Assembly (NCBI RefSeq): GCF_029168315.1
Contig: NZ_JARGYD010000002.1
Span: 496,001 to 560,000 of the forward strand
Length of the DNA: 64,000 nucleotides
DNA from: Psychromarinibacter halotolerans
Lineage (GTDB): Bacteria > Pseudomonadota > Alphaproteobacteria > Rhodobacterales > Rhodobacteraceae
Direction: 5' to 3'
The notes below the pieces were generated by a model. It did not search any database. It saw nothing but the letters and a program-made list of their open reading frames with translations, and was not told the origin of the DNA. Numbering within the stretch: position 1 is the stretch's first letter; each line of letters begins with the position of its first letter. The translations under genes were made by a program, and so were the position numbers. This document shows, piece after piece, positions 41,401 to 50,801 of this stretch.

Positions 41401-44055
41401 TTAGGATTTCGCCAGGGATTTGAGGTCGTAGAGAATGTCCAGCGCCTCGCGGGGCGACAGCTCGTCGGGAAGGATTCCGGCGAGCTTTTCTTCAAGCGGC
41501 GACGGGCCTGTCGGTTTTGGGGCGGCAGGCGGCGGTGCGGCGGAGAACAGCGGCAAGTCGTCGAGCAGCATCTTTGAGCCCGACTTGCCTTGCCGGGCGC
41601 CTTCCTCGAGTTGGGACAGCACGTCGCGCGCGCGGTCGACGACGCTGGCGGGAAGACCCGCGAGACGGGCGACCTGAACGCCATAGCTGCGGTCGGCGGC
41701 ACCACGGCGGACTTCGTGCAGGAAAATCACGTCGCCGTCCCATTCCTTGACCGCGACCGTGGCGTTCTCGACCCCGGACAGGCGGTCGGCCAGTTGCGTG
41801 AGTTCATGGTAGTGGGTTGCGAACAGGGCCCGGCAGCGGTTCACGTCGTGCAGGTGTTCCAGCGTCGCCCAGGCTATGGACAAGCCGTCGTAGGTTGCCG
41901 TGCCGCGGCCGATCTCGTCCAGGATGACCAGCGCGCGGTCGTCGGCCTGGTTCAGGATCGCGGCAGTTTCCACCATTTCGACCATGAAGGTCGACCGCCC
42001 CCGCGCAAGGTCGTCCGACGCGCCGACGCGGCTGAACAGTTGCGACACAAGGCCGATGTGGGCGGAGCGCGCGGGCACGAAGCTGCCCATTTGCGCCAGC
42101 AGGGCAATCAGGGCGTTCTGCCGCAGGAAGGTCGACTTACCGGCCATGTTAGGGCCAGTCAGCAGCCAGACGGCGCTTTGGTCGTCGCCGCCCGACAGGT
42201 CGCAGTCGTTCGCGATGAACGGGGCGCCGCCTTGTGCGCGCAGGGCGCGTTCCACGACCGGGTGGCGGCCGCCGTCGATGGCGAAGGCGCGGCTGTCGTC
42301 CACCGTGGGGCGGCACCAATCCTCGGCCCGGGCAAGGTCGGCAAGGGCGGCGGCCAAGTCGATCTCTGCCACGGCGCGGGCAAGGGTACCAAGGCGGGCA
42401 GACTCGTCAAGAATTCGAGACCGAAGCCCTTCATAGAGACGTTTTTCAATCTCTGCGGCGCGGGAGGACGCGTTCAGGATCTTCGTTTCCATCTCGCTGA
42501 GGTCCACCGTCGTGAAGCGTACCGCGTTGGCGGTGGTCTGGCGGTGGATGAAGCGTTCTGACAGCGGCGGGTTCAGCATCTTTTCGGCGTGGGTGGCCGT
42601 GCATTCGATGAAGTAGCCCAGCACATTGTTGTGCTTGACCTTCAGCGAGGAGATGCCGGTGTCTTTCGCGTAATCGGCCTGCATTGCGGCGATGACCCCG
42701 CGCCCCTCGTCGCGCAGGGTGCGGGCTTCGTCGAGTTCCGGGTCGTGGCCTTCCGCGATGAAGCCACCATCGCGGACCAGAAGCGGTGGTTCAGCCACCA
42801 GCGCCTGATCCAGCAGGTCGAGCAGGTCGTCGTGGCCCACAAGGTCCCCCGCGGCGCCGGTCAGCAGGTCGGGCAGATCACGCCCGGACAGTTTCCCCGC
42901 GACGGCGATGGCTTGGGTCAGCGCGTTGCGGATCGACGCAAGGTCGCGCGGGCCGGCGCGGTCGAGCGCAAGGCGGGACAGGGCGCGGTCGACGTCGGGG
43001 ACCTTGCGCAGATCGTCGCGCAGCGCGTCGGACAGGCGGCTGTCGTCGGCCAACGCGGCGACGGCCCGGTGACGGGCGGCAATGGTATCAAGCACGCGCG
43101 ACGGGCTGGACAGGCGGCGTTCCAGCAGGCGCGCGCCGCCCGAGGTCACGGTGCGGTCGATGGCATGTAGCAAAGACCCATCGCGGCCGCCCGACAGCGA
43201 ATGCGTCAGTTCAAGGTTGCGGCGCGTCGCGGCGTCGATCTGCACCGATTGGCTGGCGGCCTCGCGCACGGGCGGGCGCAGCAGGGGCAGGTTCCCCTTC
43301 TGCGTGATGTCGAGATAATCGACGATGGCGCCCATCGCCGCCGTCTCGGCCCGGGTGAAGCTGCCGTAGGCATCCAGCGAGCCGACCTGAAACAGCGCGG
43401 TCAGGCGTTTCTCTCCACCGGTGCTGTCGAAGCTGGCGCGCGACAGCGGTGTGGTGACGGCGCCAAGATCGGTGACAAGGCCTTCCAGCTCGACCTCGGT
43501 CGCTTCGGACAGCACAACCTCGCGCGGGGCGATCCGGGCCAGTTCCGGCGACAGGCGCGACCGGGTGCAGGGCATCACGCGGAAAGCGCCGGTCGAGATA
43601 TCGACCCATGCCAGCGCGCCTTCGTCCCGGACCTCGGCGAAAGCGGCAAGAAAGTTGTGGCGGCGCGCTTCCAGCAGCGACTCTTCGGTCAGGGTGCCGG
43701 GGGTGACAAGCCGCACCACATCCCGCTTTACCACCGATTTAGAGCCGCGTTTCTTGGCTTCGGCGGGGTCTTCCAGCTGTTCGCAGACGGCCACGCGGAA
43801 GCCTTTGCGGATCAGCGTCAGCAGATAGCCTTCGGCGGCATGGACCGGCACGCCGCACATCGGGATGTCGTCGCCGTTGTGTTTGCCGCGCTTGGTCAGC
43901 GCGATGTCCAGCGCCGCGGCCGCGTTGGCCGCGTCATCGAAGAACATCTCGTAGAAGTCGCCCATGCGGTAGAACAAAAGCGCATCCGGATATTGCGCCT
44001 TGATGTCGAGATACTGCGCCATCATCGGCGTCATCGCGGCTGGTGCTGCGGTCAC
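41401..44055 (-). CDS. mutS: DNA mismatch repair protein MutS
   Basis: The mismatch-recognition ATPase, 884 residues from a GTG at 44055. The mismatch-reading Phe-x-Glu is in GDFYEMF near residue 34. Walker A GPNMAGKST is near 640, then the DEIGRGTATYDGLSIAWA signature, and the LFATHYHELTQL segment. The C-terminal 35 residues have the tetramer-forming helix. The GTG has GGGGGA 6 bases upstream; an ATG at 44034 would start seven codons later. It is divergent from the malic enzyme gene. Confidence 0.94.
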   Translation of the reverse strand: MTAAPAAMTPMMAQYLDIKAQYPDALLFYRMGDFYEMFFDDAANAAAALDIALTKRGKHNGDDIPMCGVPVHAAEGYLLTLIRKGFRVAVCEQLEDPAEAKKRGSKSVVKRDVVRLVTPGTLTEESLLEARRHNFLAAFAEVRDEGALAWVDISTGAFRVMPCTRSRLSPELARIAPREVVLSEATEVELEGLVTDLGAVTTPLSRASFDSTGGEKRLTALFQVGSLDAYGSFTRAETAAMGAIVDYLDITQKGNLPLLRPPVREAASQSVQIDAATRRNLELTHSLSGGRDGSLLHAIDRTVTSGGARLLERRLSSPSRVLDTIAARHRAVAALADDSRLSDALRDDLRKVPDVDRALSRLALDRAGPRDLASIRNALTQAIAVAGKLSGRDLPDLLTGAAGDLVGHDDLLDLLDQALVAEPPLLVRDGGFIAEGHDPELDEARTLRDEGRGVIAAMQADYAKDTGISSLKVKHNNVLGYFIECTATHAEKMLNPPLSERFIHRQTTANAVRFTTVDLSEMETKILNASSRAAEIEKRLYEGLRSRILDESARLGTLARAVAEIDLAAALADLARAEDWCRPTVDDSRAFAIDGGRHPVVERALRAQGGAPFIANDCDLSGGDDQSAVWLLTGPNMAGKSTFLRQNALIALLAQMGSFVPARSAHIGLVSQLFSRVGASDDLARGRSTFMVEMVETAAILNQADDRALVILDEIGRGTATYDGLSIAWATLEHLHDVNRCRALFATHYHELTQLADRLSGVENATVAVKEWDGDVIFLHEVRRGAADRSYGVQVARLAGLPASVVDRARDVLSQLEEGARQGKSGSKMLLDDLPLFSAAPPPAAPKPTGPSPLEEKLAGILPDELSPREALDILYDLKSLAKS

Positions 44056-44181
44056 GTCTGTCCCCCGGGTCGTGGTTTCGCGGACCTTACAAACAGCCCC
44101 CGGTCGCCGCAATTCGATCTTCTGTTGAGTGCTGCGGTGTTGGACGCTAACACGGAAGCCCGCAGATGGAGGATCCGCCCG

Positions 44182-46437
44182 ATGGCGATGCAGAAGCACA
44201 CCCGGCAGGATGCGCTGACTTTTCACCTTGAACCCACACCGGGCAAGCTGGCGATCCACGCCACGGTTCCGATGGCGACGCAGCGCGACCTGTCTCTGGC
44301 CTATTCGCCGGGCGTCGCCGTTCCCTGCGAAGTGATCGCCGAGGATCCGGGCACCGCCTATGACTATACCAACAAGGGCAACATGGTTGCCGTGATCTCG
44401 AACGGGACGGCCGTTCTGGGGTTGGGCAACCTTGGTGCGCTGGCGTCCAAACCGGTGATGGAAGGCAAGGCGGTGCTGTTCAAGCGGTTCGCCGACGTCA
44501 ACTCGATCGACATCGAGCTGGACACCGAGGACGTCGATGCCTTCTGCAACGCGGTCAAGCTGATGGCGCCGACCTTCGGGGGCATCAACCTTGAGGACAT
44601 CAAGGCGCCCGAGTGCTTCATCATCGAACAGCGCCTGAAAGAGGAATGCGATATCCCCGTGTTCCACGACGACCAGCACGGCACCGCCGTGATCTGTGCC
44701 GCCGGTCTGATCAACGCGCTGCACCTTAGCGGCAAGAAAATCGAAGACGTGAAGATCGTGCTGAACGGCGCGGGGGCGGCGGGGATCGCCTGTCTAGAGC
44801 TGCTGAAAAGCATGGGCGCGCAGCATGAAAATTGCATCATCTGCGACACCAAGGGCGTCATCTACCAAGGCCGGACCGAGGGGATGAACCAGTGGAAGTC
44901 GGCCCACGCGATCAAGACCGAACTGCGCACGCTGGAAGAGGCGATGCAGGGCGCGGACGTGTTCCTTGGCGTGTCGGCCAAGGGTGCCGTCACGCAAGAG
45001 ATGGTGCAGGGCATGGCCGACAAGCCCGTGATCTTCGCGATGGCCAACCCCGACCCCGAGATCACCCCCGAAGAGGCGCACGAGGTGCGGCCCGACGCGA
45101 TCGTGGCGACCGGGCGGTCCGATTACCCGAACCAGGTGAACAACGTTCTGGGCTTCCCGTACCTGTTCCGTGGCGCGCTGGATATCCACGCCCGCGCGAT
45201 CAACGACGAGATGAAGATCGCCTGTGCCGAGGCGCTGGCCGAACTTGCGCGGATGGAAGTGCCGGACGAGGTGGCGCTGGCCTACGGGCGGCGGCTGAAC
45301 TTCGGGCGTGACTACATTATCCCGACGCCGTTCGACCCGCGCCTGATCCATGTCGTTCCGCCCGCCGTGGCAGAGGCCGGGATGAAGACCGGCGTGGCCC
45401 GGAAAGAAATCACGGATCTTGAAGCCTACCGGCAGACGCTGCTGGAACGGATGGACCCGACGGCCTCGATCCTGAACGGGATCAACACCCGCGCGCGGGC
45501 GGCGCAGGCGACGATGGTGTTCGCCGAGGGTGACGATCCCCGCGTGCTGCGCGCCGCCGTGTCCTATCAGCGGAACGGGTTCGGCCGTGCGCTGGTGGTC
45601 GGGCGCGAACAGGATGTTAAGGAAAAGCTAGAGGCCGAGGGGCTGGCCGACGCCGTGCGCGAAATCCGCGTGGTGAACGCGGCGAACACCCAGCATCTCG
45701 AGACCTACAAGGACTTTCTGTACAAACGCCTGCAACGCGCCGGGATGGACCAGCAGGACATCCACCGTCTTGCGGCACGGGACCGGCACGTCTTTGCATC
45801 GCTGATGGTGGCGCATGGCCATGCCGACGGAATGATCACCGGCGCGACGCGGAAGTCGGCGCACGTGCTGCAGCTGATCAACCACGTCTTCGACGTGTCC
45901 GAGAAGGACGACGCGGTCGGTGTCACGGCGTTGCTGCATCGCGGGCGGATCGTGTTTATCGCCGATACGCTGGTTCATGAATGGCCCGACGAAGAGGATC
46001 TTGCGACCATCGCCGAACGTGCCGCCGCCGTGGCGCGTGGGCTGGGGCTGGAACCGCGCGTCGCGTTCGTCAGTTTCTCGACCTTCGGGTATCCCGTGTC
46101 CGAGCGCGCCGAGAAGATGCACGTTGCCGCCGAGGTTCTGGACCGTCGTGGCGTCGATTTCGAATACGAGGGAGAGATGACCGTCGACGTGGCGCTGAAC
46201 CCGCGCGCGCAGGCGAATTATCCGTTCCAGCGTCTGACCGGTCCGGCGAACATCCTTGTCGTTCCGGCGCGGCACTCGGCCTCGATCTCGGTCAAGCTGA
46301 TGCAGGAAATGGCGGGCGCGACCGTGATCGGGCCGATCCTTGCCGGGGTCGGGCGGCCGATCCAGATCTGCCAGACGCAGTCGACGGTGAACGACATTCT
46401 GAACATGGCGATCTTCGCTGCGGCAGAGGTCGGCTAG
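44182..46437 (+). CDS. maeB: NADP-dependent malic enzyme with C-terminal phosphotransacetylase-like domain
   Basis: A 751-residue MaeB-type fusion. Residues 1-160 are the malic enzyme N-terminal domain (AYSPGVAVPC near 36, with the catalytic Tyr/Lys region). Residues 165-425 are the NAD(P)-binding domain (GAGAAGIACLELL near 197). Residues 430-751 resemble phosphate acetyltransferase but usually act as a regulatory domain that senses acetyl-CoA. It decarboxylates malate to pyruvate and yields NADPH. The start follows GGAGGA; a second ATG two codons later is possible. A 126-bp gap separates it from divergent mutS. Confidence 0.95.
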   Translation: MAMQKHTRQDALTFHLEPTPGKLAIHATVPMATQRDLSLAYSPGVAVPCEVIAEDPGTAYDYTNKGNMVAVISNGTAVLGLGNLGALASKPVMEGKAVLFKRFADVNSIDIELDTEDVDAFCNAVKLMAPTFGGINLEDIKAPECFIIEQRLKEECDIPVFHDDQHGTAVICAAGLINALHLSGKKIEDVKIVLNGAGAAGIACLELLKSMGAQHENCIICDTKGVIYQGRTEGMNQWKSAHAIKTELRTLEEAMQGADVFLGVSAKGAVTQEMVQGMADKPVIFAMANPDPEITPEEAHEVRPDAIVATGRSDYPNQVNNVLGFPYLFRGALDIHARAINDEMKIACAEALAELARMEVPDEVALAYGRRLNFGRDYIIPTPFDPRLIHVVPPAVAEAGMKTGVARKEITDLEAYRQTLLERMDPTASILNGINTRARAAQATMVFAEGDDPRVLRAAVSYQRNGFGRALVVGREQDVKEKLEAEGLADAVREIRVVNAANTQHLETYKDFLYKRLQRAGMDQQDIHRLAARDRHVFASLMVAHGHADGMITGATRKSAHVLQLINHVFDVSEKDDAVGVTALLHRGRIVFIADTLVHEWPDEEDLATIAERAAAVARGLGLEPRVAFVSFSTFGYPVSERAEKMHVAAEVLDRRGVDFEYEGEMTVDVALNPRAQANYPFQRLTGPANILVVPARHSASISVKLMQEMAGATVIGPILAGVGRPIQICQTQSTVNDILNMAIFAAAEVG

Positions 46438-46488
46438 GTCTTGGACTTCCCCCGGCGCGGGCCTAGCCTGCGCCGGAAGGAGACCGCG

Positions 46489-47397
46489 ATGACCGACCAT
46501 GTAACGACCCACCAGGCCGAAGAAGACGCCCGGAACGAGAAGATCCTGATCTGGCTGAACGGGCGCTGTGTCCCGAAGGCCGAGGCGGTCGTCAGCGTTT
46601 ATGACAGCGGTTTCATGCTGGGCGACGGCGTGTGGGAAGGGCTGCGGTTGTACGATGGCCATTGGGCCTTCATGGACGACCACCTGGACCGGCTGTTCGA
46701 GGCGGCGAAGGCCATCGATCTTGATATCGGGATGGATCGCGACGCTGTCCGGAACGCCTTGTTAGAGACGCAAAATGCCAACGGTATGACCACCGACGCC
46801 CACGCGCGGCTGATGGTGACGCGGGGCACCAAGGTGCGCCCGTTCCAGCATCCGTCGCTGTCGCGCAGCGGGCCGACGGTGACGATCATCATGGAACATT
46901 CAAAGCCGTCGATCCCGCGCCCCATCAGGCTTGCCACCGTGCCGCATATCCGCGGCCTGCCGATGAGCCAGGATCCCAAGCTGAATTCGCATTCCAAGCT
47001 GAACTGTATCCTTGCCTGCATCGCCGCCGAGAAAGCCGGCGCCGACGAAGGACTGATGCTGGACGTGAATGGCTTCGTGAATACCACGAAAGCCTGCAAC
47101 TTCTTCATCGTGCGGAAGGGGGCTGTTTGGACCTCGACCGGCGATTACTGCATGAACGGGATCACCCGGCAGAAGGTGATCGACCTGTGCTATGCCAACG
47201 ACATTCCGGTGTTCGAGCGAAACTATTCGCTGGTCGACACCTATGGCGCGGACGAGGCGTTCCTGACCGGGACTTTCGGCGCGCAGACCCCGGTCGGAGA
47301 GGTCGATGGTCGCGTGATCGGCAGCGGGCAGATGGGTCCGGTCACCGAACGGCTGCGAGGGTTGTACAAGGATCTGGTCGCGCGGGAGGCCGCGTGA
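46489..47397 (+). CDS. Aminotransferase class IV (branched-chain/D-amino acid transaminase fold)
   Basis: A 302-residue PLP enzyme of fold type IV. It has the N-terminal IWLNGRCVPKAEAVVSVYDSGFMLGDGVWEG typical of the class, the PLP lysine in the NSHSKLNCI segment near 172 and the phosphate-binding GITRQKV near 224. Specificity (branched-chain, D-amino acid or other) cannot be fixed. AAGGAGA precedes the start. Its stop shares a base with the start of the sulfotransferase-like gene, so the two are translationally coupled. Confidence 0.85.
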   Translation: MTDHVTTHQAEEDARNEKILIWLNGRCVPKAEAVVSVYDSGFMLGDGVWEGLRLYDGHWAFMDDHLDRLFEAAKAIDLDIGMDRDAVRNALLETQNANGMTTDAHARLMVTRGTKVRPFQHPSLSRSGPTVTIIMEHSKPSIPRPIRLATVPHIRGLPMSQDPKLNSHSKLNCILACIAAEKAGADEGLMLDVNGFVNTTKACNFFIVRKGAVWTSTGDYCMNGITRQKVIDLCYANDIPVFERNYSLVDTYGADEAFLTGTFGAQTPVGEVDGRVIGSGQMGPVTERLRGLYKDLVAREAA

Positions 47398-48125
47398 TGC
47401 ACATCGCCATGTGGTCCGGCCCCCGGAACCTGTCGACTGCCATGATGTACTCTTTTGCCCAGCGTAGTGACTGTTTCGCGTGGGATGAGCCGTATTATTC
47501 CGCCTATCTGACCCGCACCGGCATCACCCACCCGATGGGGGATCAGGTGATCGCGGCGGGCGAACCGGACCCCGACAAGGTCATCGCGCGCCTGCGTGGG
47601 CCGGTGCCGGACAGCAAGGCGCATTTCTATCAGAAGCACATGACCCAGCACATGCTGCCCGGCATCGACCGGGATTGGCTGCGCGATGTGACCAACGTGT
47701 TTCTGATCCGTCATCCCGCGCGGGTGGTTGCCAGTTTCAGCGCCAAGCTGGAAGACCTGACACTGGACGAGATCGGATTTCGCCAGCAGTTCGAGCTGTA
47801 CGAATTGGCGAAGTCCTTCGGGCAGACGCCGATCGTGATCGATAGCCACGACATTCGCGAAGATCCCGAGGCCGCGCTGCGCAAACTTTGTGCCGCGCTG
47901 GGGCTGGATTTCGATCCTGCCATGCTGTCGTGGTCAAAGGGCGGACGTCCCGAAGACGGTGTCTGGGCGCCGGTGTGGTACGGCGCGGTGCACGATTCAA
48001 CAGGGTTCGCGGGCGCTGAAGGACCGCTGCCCGCCCTGCCGGCGAAGTACGCCGGGATCGTGGAAGAGGCGATGACCTATTACGAACCGATGCGTGCCGT
48101 GGCTCACGAATACGTTATCACCTGA
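47397..48125 (+). CDS. Sulfotransferase-fold P-loop protein coupled to an aminotransferase
   Basis: A 242-residue protein that starts MHIAMWSGPRNLSTAMM, a PAPS-binding loop variant of the sulfotransferase fold. It continues with VFLIRHPARVVASF near 103, the 3'-phosphate-binding segment of sulfotransferases. The start overlaps the aminotransferase stop (TGATG). Proteins joining this P-loop domain to a class IV aminotransferase exist in plants, so the bacterial pair probably acts together. Substrate unknown. Confidence 0.75.
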   Translation: MHIAMWSGPRNLSTAMMYSFAQRSDCFAWDEPYYSAYLTRTGITHPMGDQVIAAGEPDPDKVIARLRGPVPDSKAHFYQKHMTQHMLPGIDRDWLRDVTNVFLIRHPARVVASFSAKLEDLTLDEIGFRQQFELYELAKSFGQTPIVIDSHDIREDPEAALRKLCAALGLDFDPAMLSWSKGGRPEDGVWAPVWYGAVHDSTGFAGAEGPLPALPAKYAGIVEEAMTYYEPMRAVAHEYVIT

Positions 48126-48202
48126 AACTGCCCGCAAATCTCTTCGTGACTGCATGCAACGGGGATGGCCCCGTTCTGTGTGTAACAAGGGAGATTTTAC
48201 CT

Positions 48203-48616
48203 ATGAAACGTTTCATCGCATCCACGCTTGCCCTGACCTTTGTCGCCGGCACCGCCTTCGCCCAGTCCGACATGACCCCGATGGTCGACGGCATGGATCA
48301 GGATGTTTCCGGCGGCACCGTGACCGCATCGTCGATCATGGCTCCGGCCAACGGCTGGCTGGTGGTGCACCGCACCGACAGCGAAATGAAGCCGGGCCCG
48401 GTCGTCGGTCATGCCCCGCTGAAAATGGGCGAAAACACCGACGTCACCGCGATCCTGACCGAAGAGGTCGCCTCGGGTGACATGCTGATGCTGATGCTGC
48501 ACGGCGAAGACGGCGGCATGCAGACGGGCATCTTCGAATACTCGCTGGGCGCCAGCGAAGACGGCCCCGTCCGCGTCGACGGCGACCTAGTCATGAAGGT
48601 CGTGACCGCGGAATAA
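48203..48616 (+). CDS. Small secreted DUF7282-like protein
   Basis: A 137-residue exported protein. Residues 1-20 are a clear Sec signal ending in AFA. The mature part has the pattern GTVTASSIMAPANGWLVVH, GPVVGHAPLKMGENTDVTAIL and a closing DGPVRVDGDLVMKV, resembling the DUF7282 domain found in archaeal and bacterial surface proteins. Function unknown. AAGGGAG precedes the start, and a strong terminator follows, so it is probably monocistronic. Confidence 0.75.
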   Translation: MKRFIASTLALTFVAGTAFAQSDMTPMVDGMDQDVSGGTVTASSIMAPANGWLVVHRTDSEMKPGPVVGHAPLKMGENTDVTAILTEEVASGDMLMLMLHGEDGGMQTGIFEYSLGASEDGPVRVDGDLVMKVVTAE

Positions 48617-48636
48617 GCCGGCTTATTCCAGTGATT

Positions 48637-48669
48637 GGCCCGGTCGCCTTTGGGCGGCCGGGCCTTTTT
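48637..48669 (+). terminator. Intrinsic terminator after the DUF7282-like gene
   Basis: A 12-bp stem GGCCCGGTCGCC / GGCGGCCGGGCC (one G-T pair) with a TTTG loop is followed by TTTTT. The converging sulfotransferase gene ends at the T-run (48668). Confidence 0.9.
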
Positions 48670-49441
48670 ATGTGCGGGATTCGGTGTCGTAACCGAAGGT
48701 CTCGAAATCCTTCCGATACAGCTTTGCCACGATAGACCGGGCCTTCGCCGTATAGTGGCGATCCACCAGTTCGGCGGCGCGCGTGCTTGCCGGGCCGTAC
48801 TGTCGCGGATCGTTGTAGGCGACGCCAAACAGCCGTTCAGAGACGAAATTCAGCTCGGTCCCCAGCTGTTCGAACCGCCCGACGTGGTCGAATTGCGCGA
48901 ACGGAAGAACCAGCCCGTCAACCTGAGGCGCCCAGTGGTTGTCGTCGTACAGCCCGGTCCAGGCAAGATACTCGCAGAACTGTTCGAAGCTGGGCGTGTC
49001 GGTGCCGTACCGTTTGCCGACCAGCCGCAGCGGTCGTTTCGCCTGACGGCGGCGGTTTACGATCTTGTCGAGATAAGCGGACAGCGTGCGCGTGTAAGGA
49101 TCGCGGACGATGACGAACTTGAAATAGCTGTCCAGCGCGTCGACCTGCGCCCGGCTTAGCCGCGACGGCCGCGTAAACGCGTGTTTCGCTGCCTTCTGCG
49201 ACGCGGACCCGCCCACCGCGTTCCGCAGGACCGAGGTGACCGTGGAATTCGCGTTCTTTGGCAGTCGGTTGTACAGGAAGCGGCGCGCAGGGTCGATCGC
49301 CACGCGCATATCGACTTCGCTGATCCAAAGACCGCCGCGATAGGGATAGCGGCGGTAAAAGGGGCAGGCGACGTTGACTGCCCCCTTAACGGCCCGGTCG
49401 ACCCCGTTCAGAAGACCGATGTCGTACTGAGCCAGGGTCAT
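48668..49441 (-). CDS. Sulfotransferase family protein (HNK-1/carbohydrate sulfotransferase type)
   Basis: A 257-residue protein with a 5'-phosphosulphate-binding LPKNANSTV near residue 58 and a 3'-phosphate-binding FVIVRDPYTRTLSAY near 108, the two PAPS contacts of sulfotransferase family 2. Members sulphate cell-surface or extracellular glycans. No signal peptide is seen. It lies 10 bp downstream of argG on the same strand and may be read from the argG message. Confidence 0.8.
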   Translation of the reverse strand: MTLAQYDIGLLNGVDRAVKGAVNVACPFYRRYPYRGGLWISEVDMRVAIDPARRFLYNRLPKNANSTVTSVLRNAVGGSASQKAAKHAFTRPSRLSRAQVDALDSYFKFVIVRDPYTRTLSAYLDKIVNRRRQAKRPLRLVGKRYGTDTPSFEQFCEYLAWTGLYDDNHWAPQVDGLVLPFAQFDHVGRFEQLGTELNFVSERLFGVAYNDPRQYGPASTRAAELVDRHYTAKARSIVAKLYRKDFETFGYDTESRT

Positions 49442-49451
49442 GACGCGCGTC

Positions 49452-50678
49452 CTATTTCAGGCGGCGGTCCCGCATGGCGAGAAGCTTCAGACGCAGCGCG
49501 TTCAGCTTGATGAAGCCCGCCGCGTCCTTCTGGTCGTAGGCGCCGGCGTCGTCTTCGAAGGTGACGTGCGCCTCGGAATACAGCGAGTGTTCCGACCAGC
49601 GGCCAACGGTCCGGGCAAGACCCTTGTACAGCTTCAGCCGGACGGTGCCGGTGACATGCTCTTGCGACTTGTCGATCAGCGCCTGCAGCATCTCGCGCTC
49701 GGGCGAGAACCAGAAGCCGTTGTAGATCAGCTCGGCGTATTTCGGCATCAGCTCGTCCTTCAGGTGCGCCGCGCCGCGGTCGAGCGTGATCTGCTCGATG
49801 CCACGGTGCGCTTCCAGAAGGATGGTGCCACCGGGCGTTTCGTAGATGCCACGGGACTTCATGCCGACGAACCGGCCCTCGACAAGGTCAAGACGGCCGA
49901 TGCCGTGCTTGCCGCCCAGCTCATTCAGCTTGGTCAGGATCGTGGCGGGCGACATCGCCTCGCCGTTGATCGACACGGCGTCGCCCTTTTCGAAACCGAC
50001 CTCGATGAACTCGGGCTCGTTCGGGGCATCCTCGGGGTTCACGGTGCGCTGATAGACGTAGTCGGGCGCATCGACCGCCGGATCTTCCAGCACGCGACCC
50101 TCGGACGAGGTGTGCAGGAGGTTCGCATCGACCGAGAACGGCGCTTCGCCGCGCTTGTCCTTGGCGATCGGAATCTGGTTCTGTTCGGCGAATTCCAGCA
50201 GCTTGGTCCGCGACGACAGGTCCCATTCGCGCCACGGCGCGATGACCTTGATGTCGGGGTTCAGCGCATAGGCGCACAGTTCGAACCGGACCTGGTCGTT
50301 GCCCTTGCCCGTCGCGCCATGCGCCACGGCGTCGGCGCCGGTCTTCTCGGCGATGTCGACGAGGTGCTTGGAAATCAGCGGCCGCGCGATCGAGGTGCCC
50401 AGCAGGTACAGCCCTTCGTACAGCGCGTTGGCCCGGAACATCGGGAACACGAAATCCCGCACGAATTCCTCGCGCACGTCTTCGATGTGGATGTTCTCGG
50501 GCTTGATGCCCAGCATCTCGGCCTTTTGTCGCGCCGGCTCAAGCTCTTCCCCTTGGCCGAGATCGGCGGTGAATGTCACCACCTCGCAGCCGTATTCGGT
50601 CTGCAGCCATTTCAGGATGATCGAGGTGTCGAGGCCGCCGGAGTAGGCGAGCACGACTTTCTTGGGCGCGTCGGACAT
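49452..50678 (-). CDS. argG: Argininosuccinate synthase
   Basis: Condenses citrulline and aspartate to argininosuccinate with ATP, the penultimate step of arginine synthesis. The 408-residue product has the N-type ATP-pyrophosphatase loop AYSGGLDTS near residue 11, the AHGATGKGNDQVRFE segment near 117 and the EMLQALIDKSQEHVTG segment near 352. The start MSDAPKKVV follows GGAG at 9 bases. It is divergent from the thioesterase gene. Confidence 0.97.
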   Translation of the reverse strand: MSDAPKKVVLAYSGGLDTSIILKWLQTEYGCEVVTFTADLGQGEELEPARQKAEMLGIKPENIHIEDVREEFVRDFVFPMFRANALYEGLYLLGTSIARPLISKHLVDIAEKTGADAVAHGATGKGNDQVRFELCAYALNPDIKVIAPWREWDLSSRTKLLEFAEQNQIPIAKDKRGEAPFSVDANLLHTSSEGRVLEDPAVDAPDYVYQRTVNPEDAPNEPEFIEVGFEKGDAVSINGEAMSPATILTKLNELGGKHGIGRLDLVEGRFVGMKSRGIYETPGGTILLEAHRGIEQITLDRGAAHLKDELMPKYAELIYNGFWFSPEREMLQALIDKSQEHVTGTVRLKLYKGLARTVGRWSEHSLYSEAHVTFEDDAGAYDQKDAAGFIKLNALRLKLLAMRDRRLK

Positions 50679-50801
50679 CAAGTGCTCCGTTTTCTGGTGT
50701 CTGCGCCGTTTAACGCGCGCGTGAGCGGGCGGCAAGGTGTGTGGGGTTGCGATGGCGCGACGGGGGTGGTTGGCTTGGCCCGCAGATAAAAGGAGATTGC
50801 C

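Noticed and set aside
47127..47396. 90-codon N-terminal extension of the sulfotransferase-like gene
   Set aside because: It overlaps the aminotransferase in another frame; the conserved protein begins at the ATG at 47397, which shares a base with the preceding stop.
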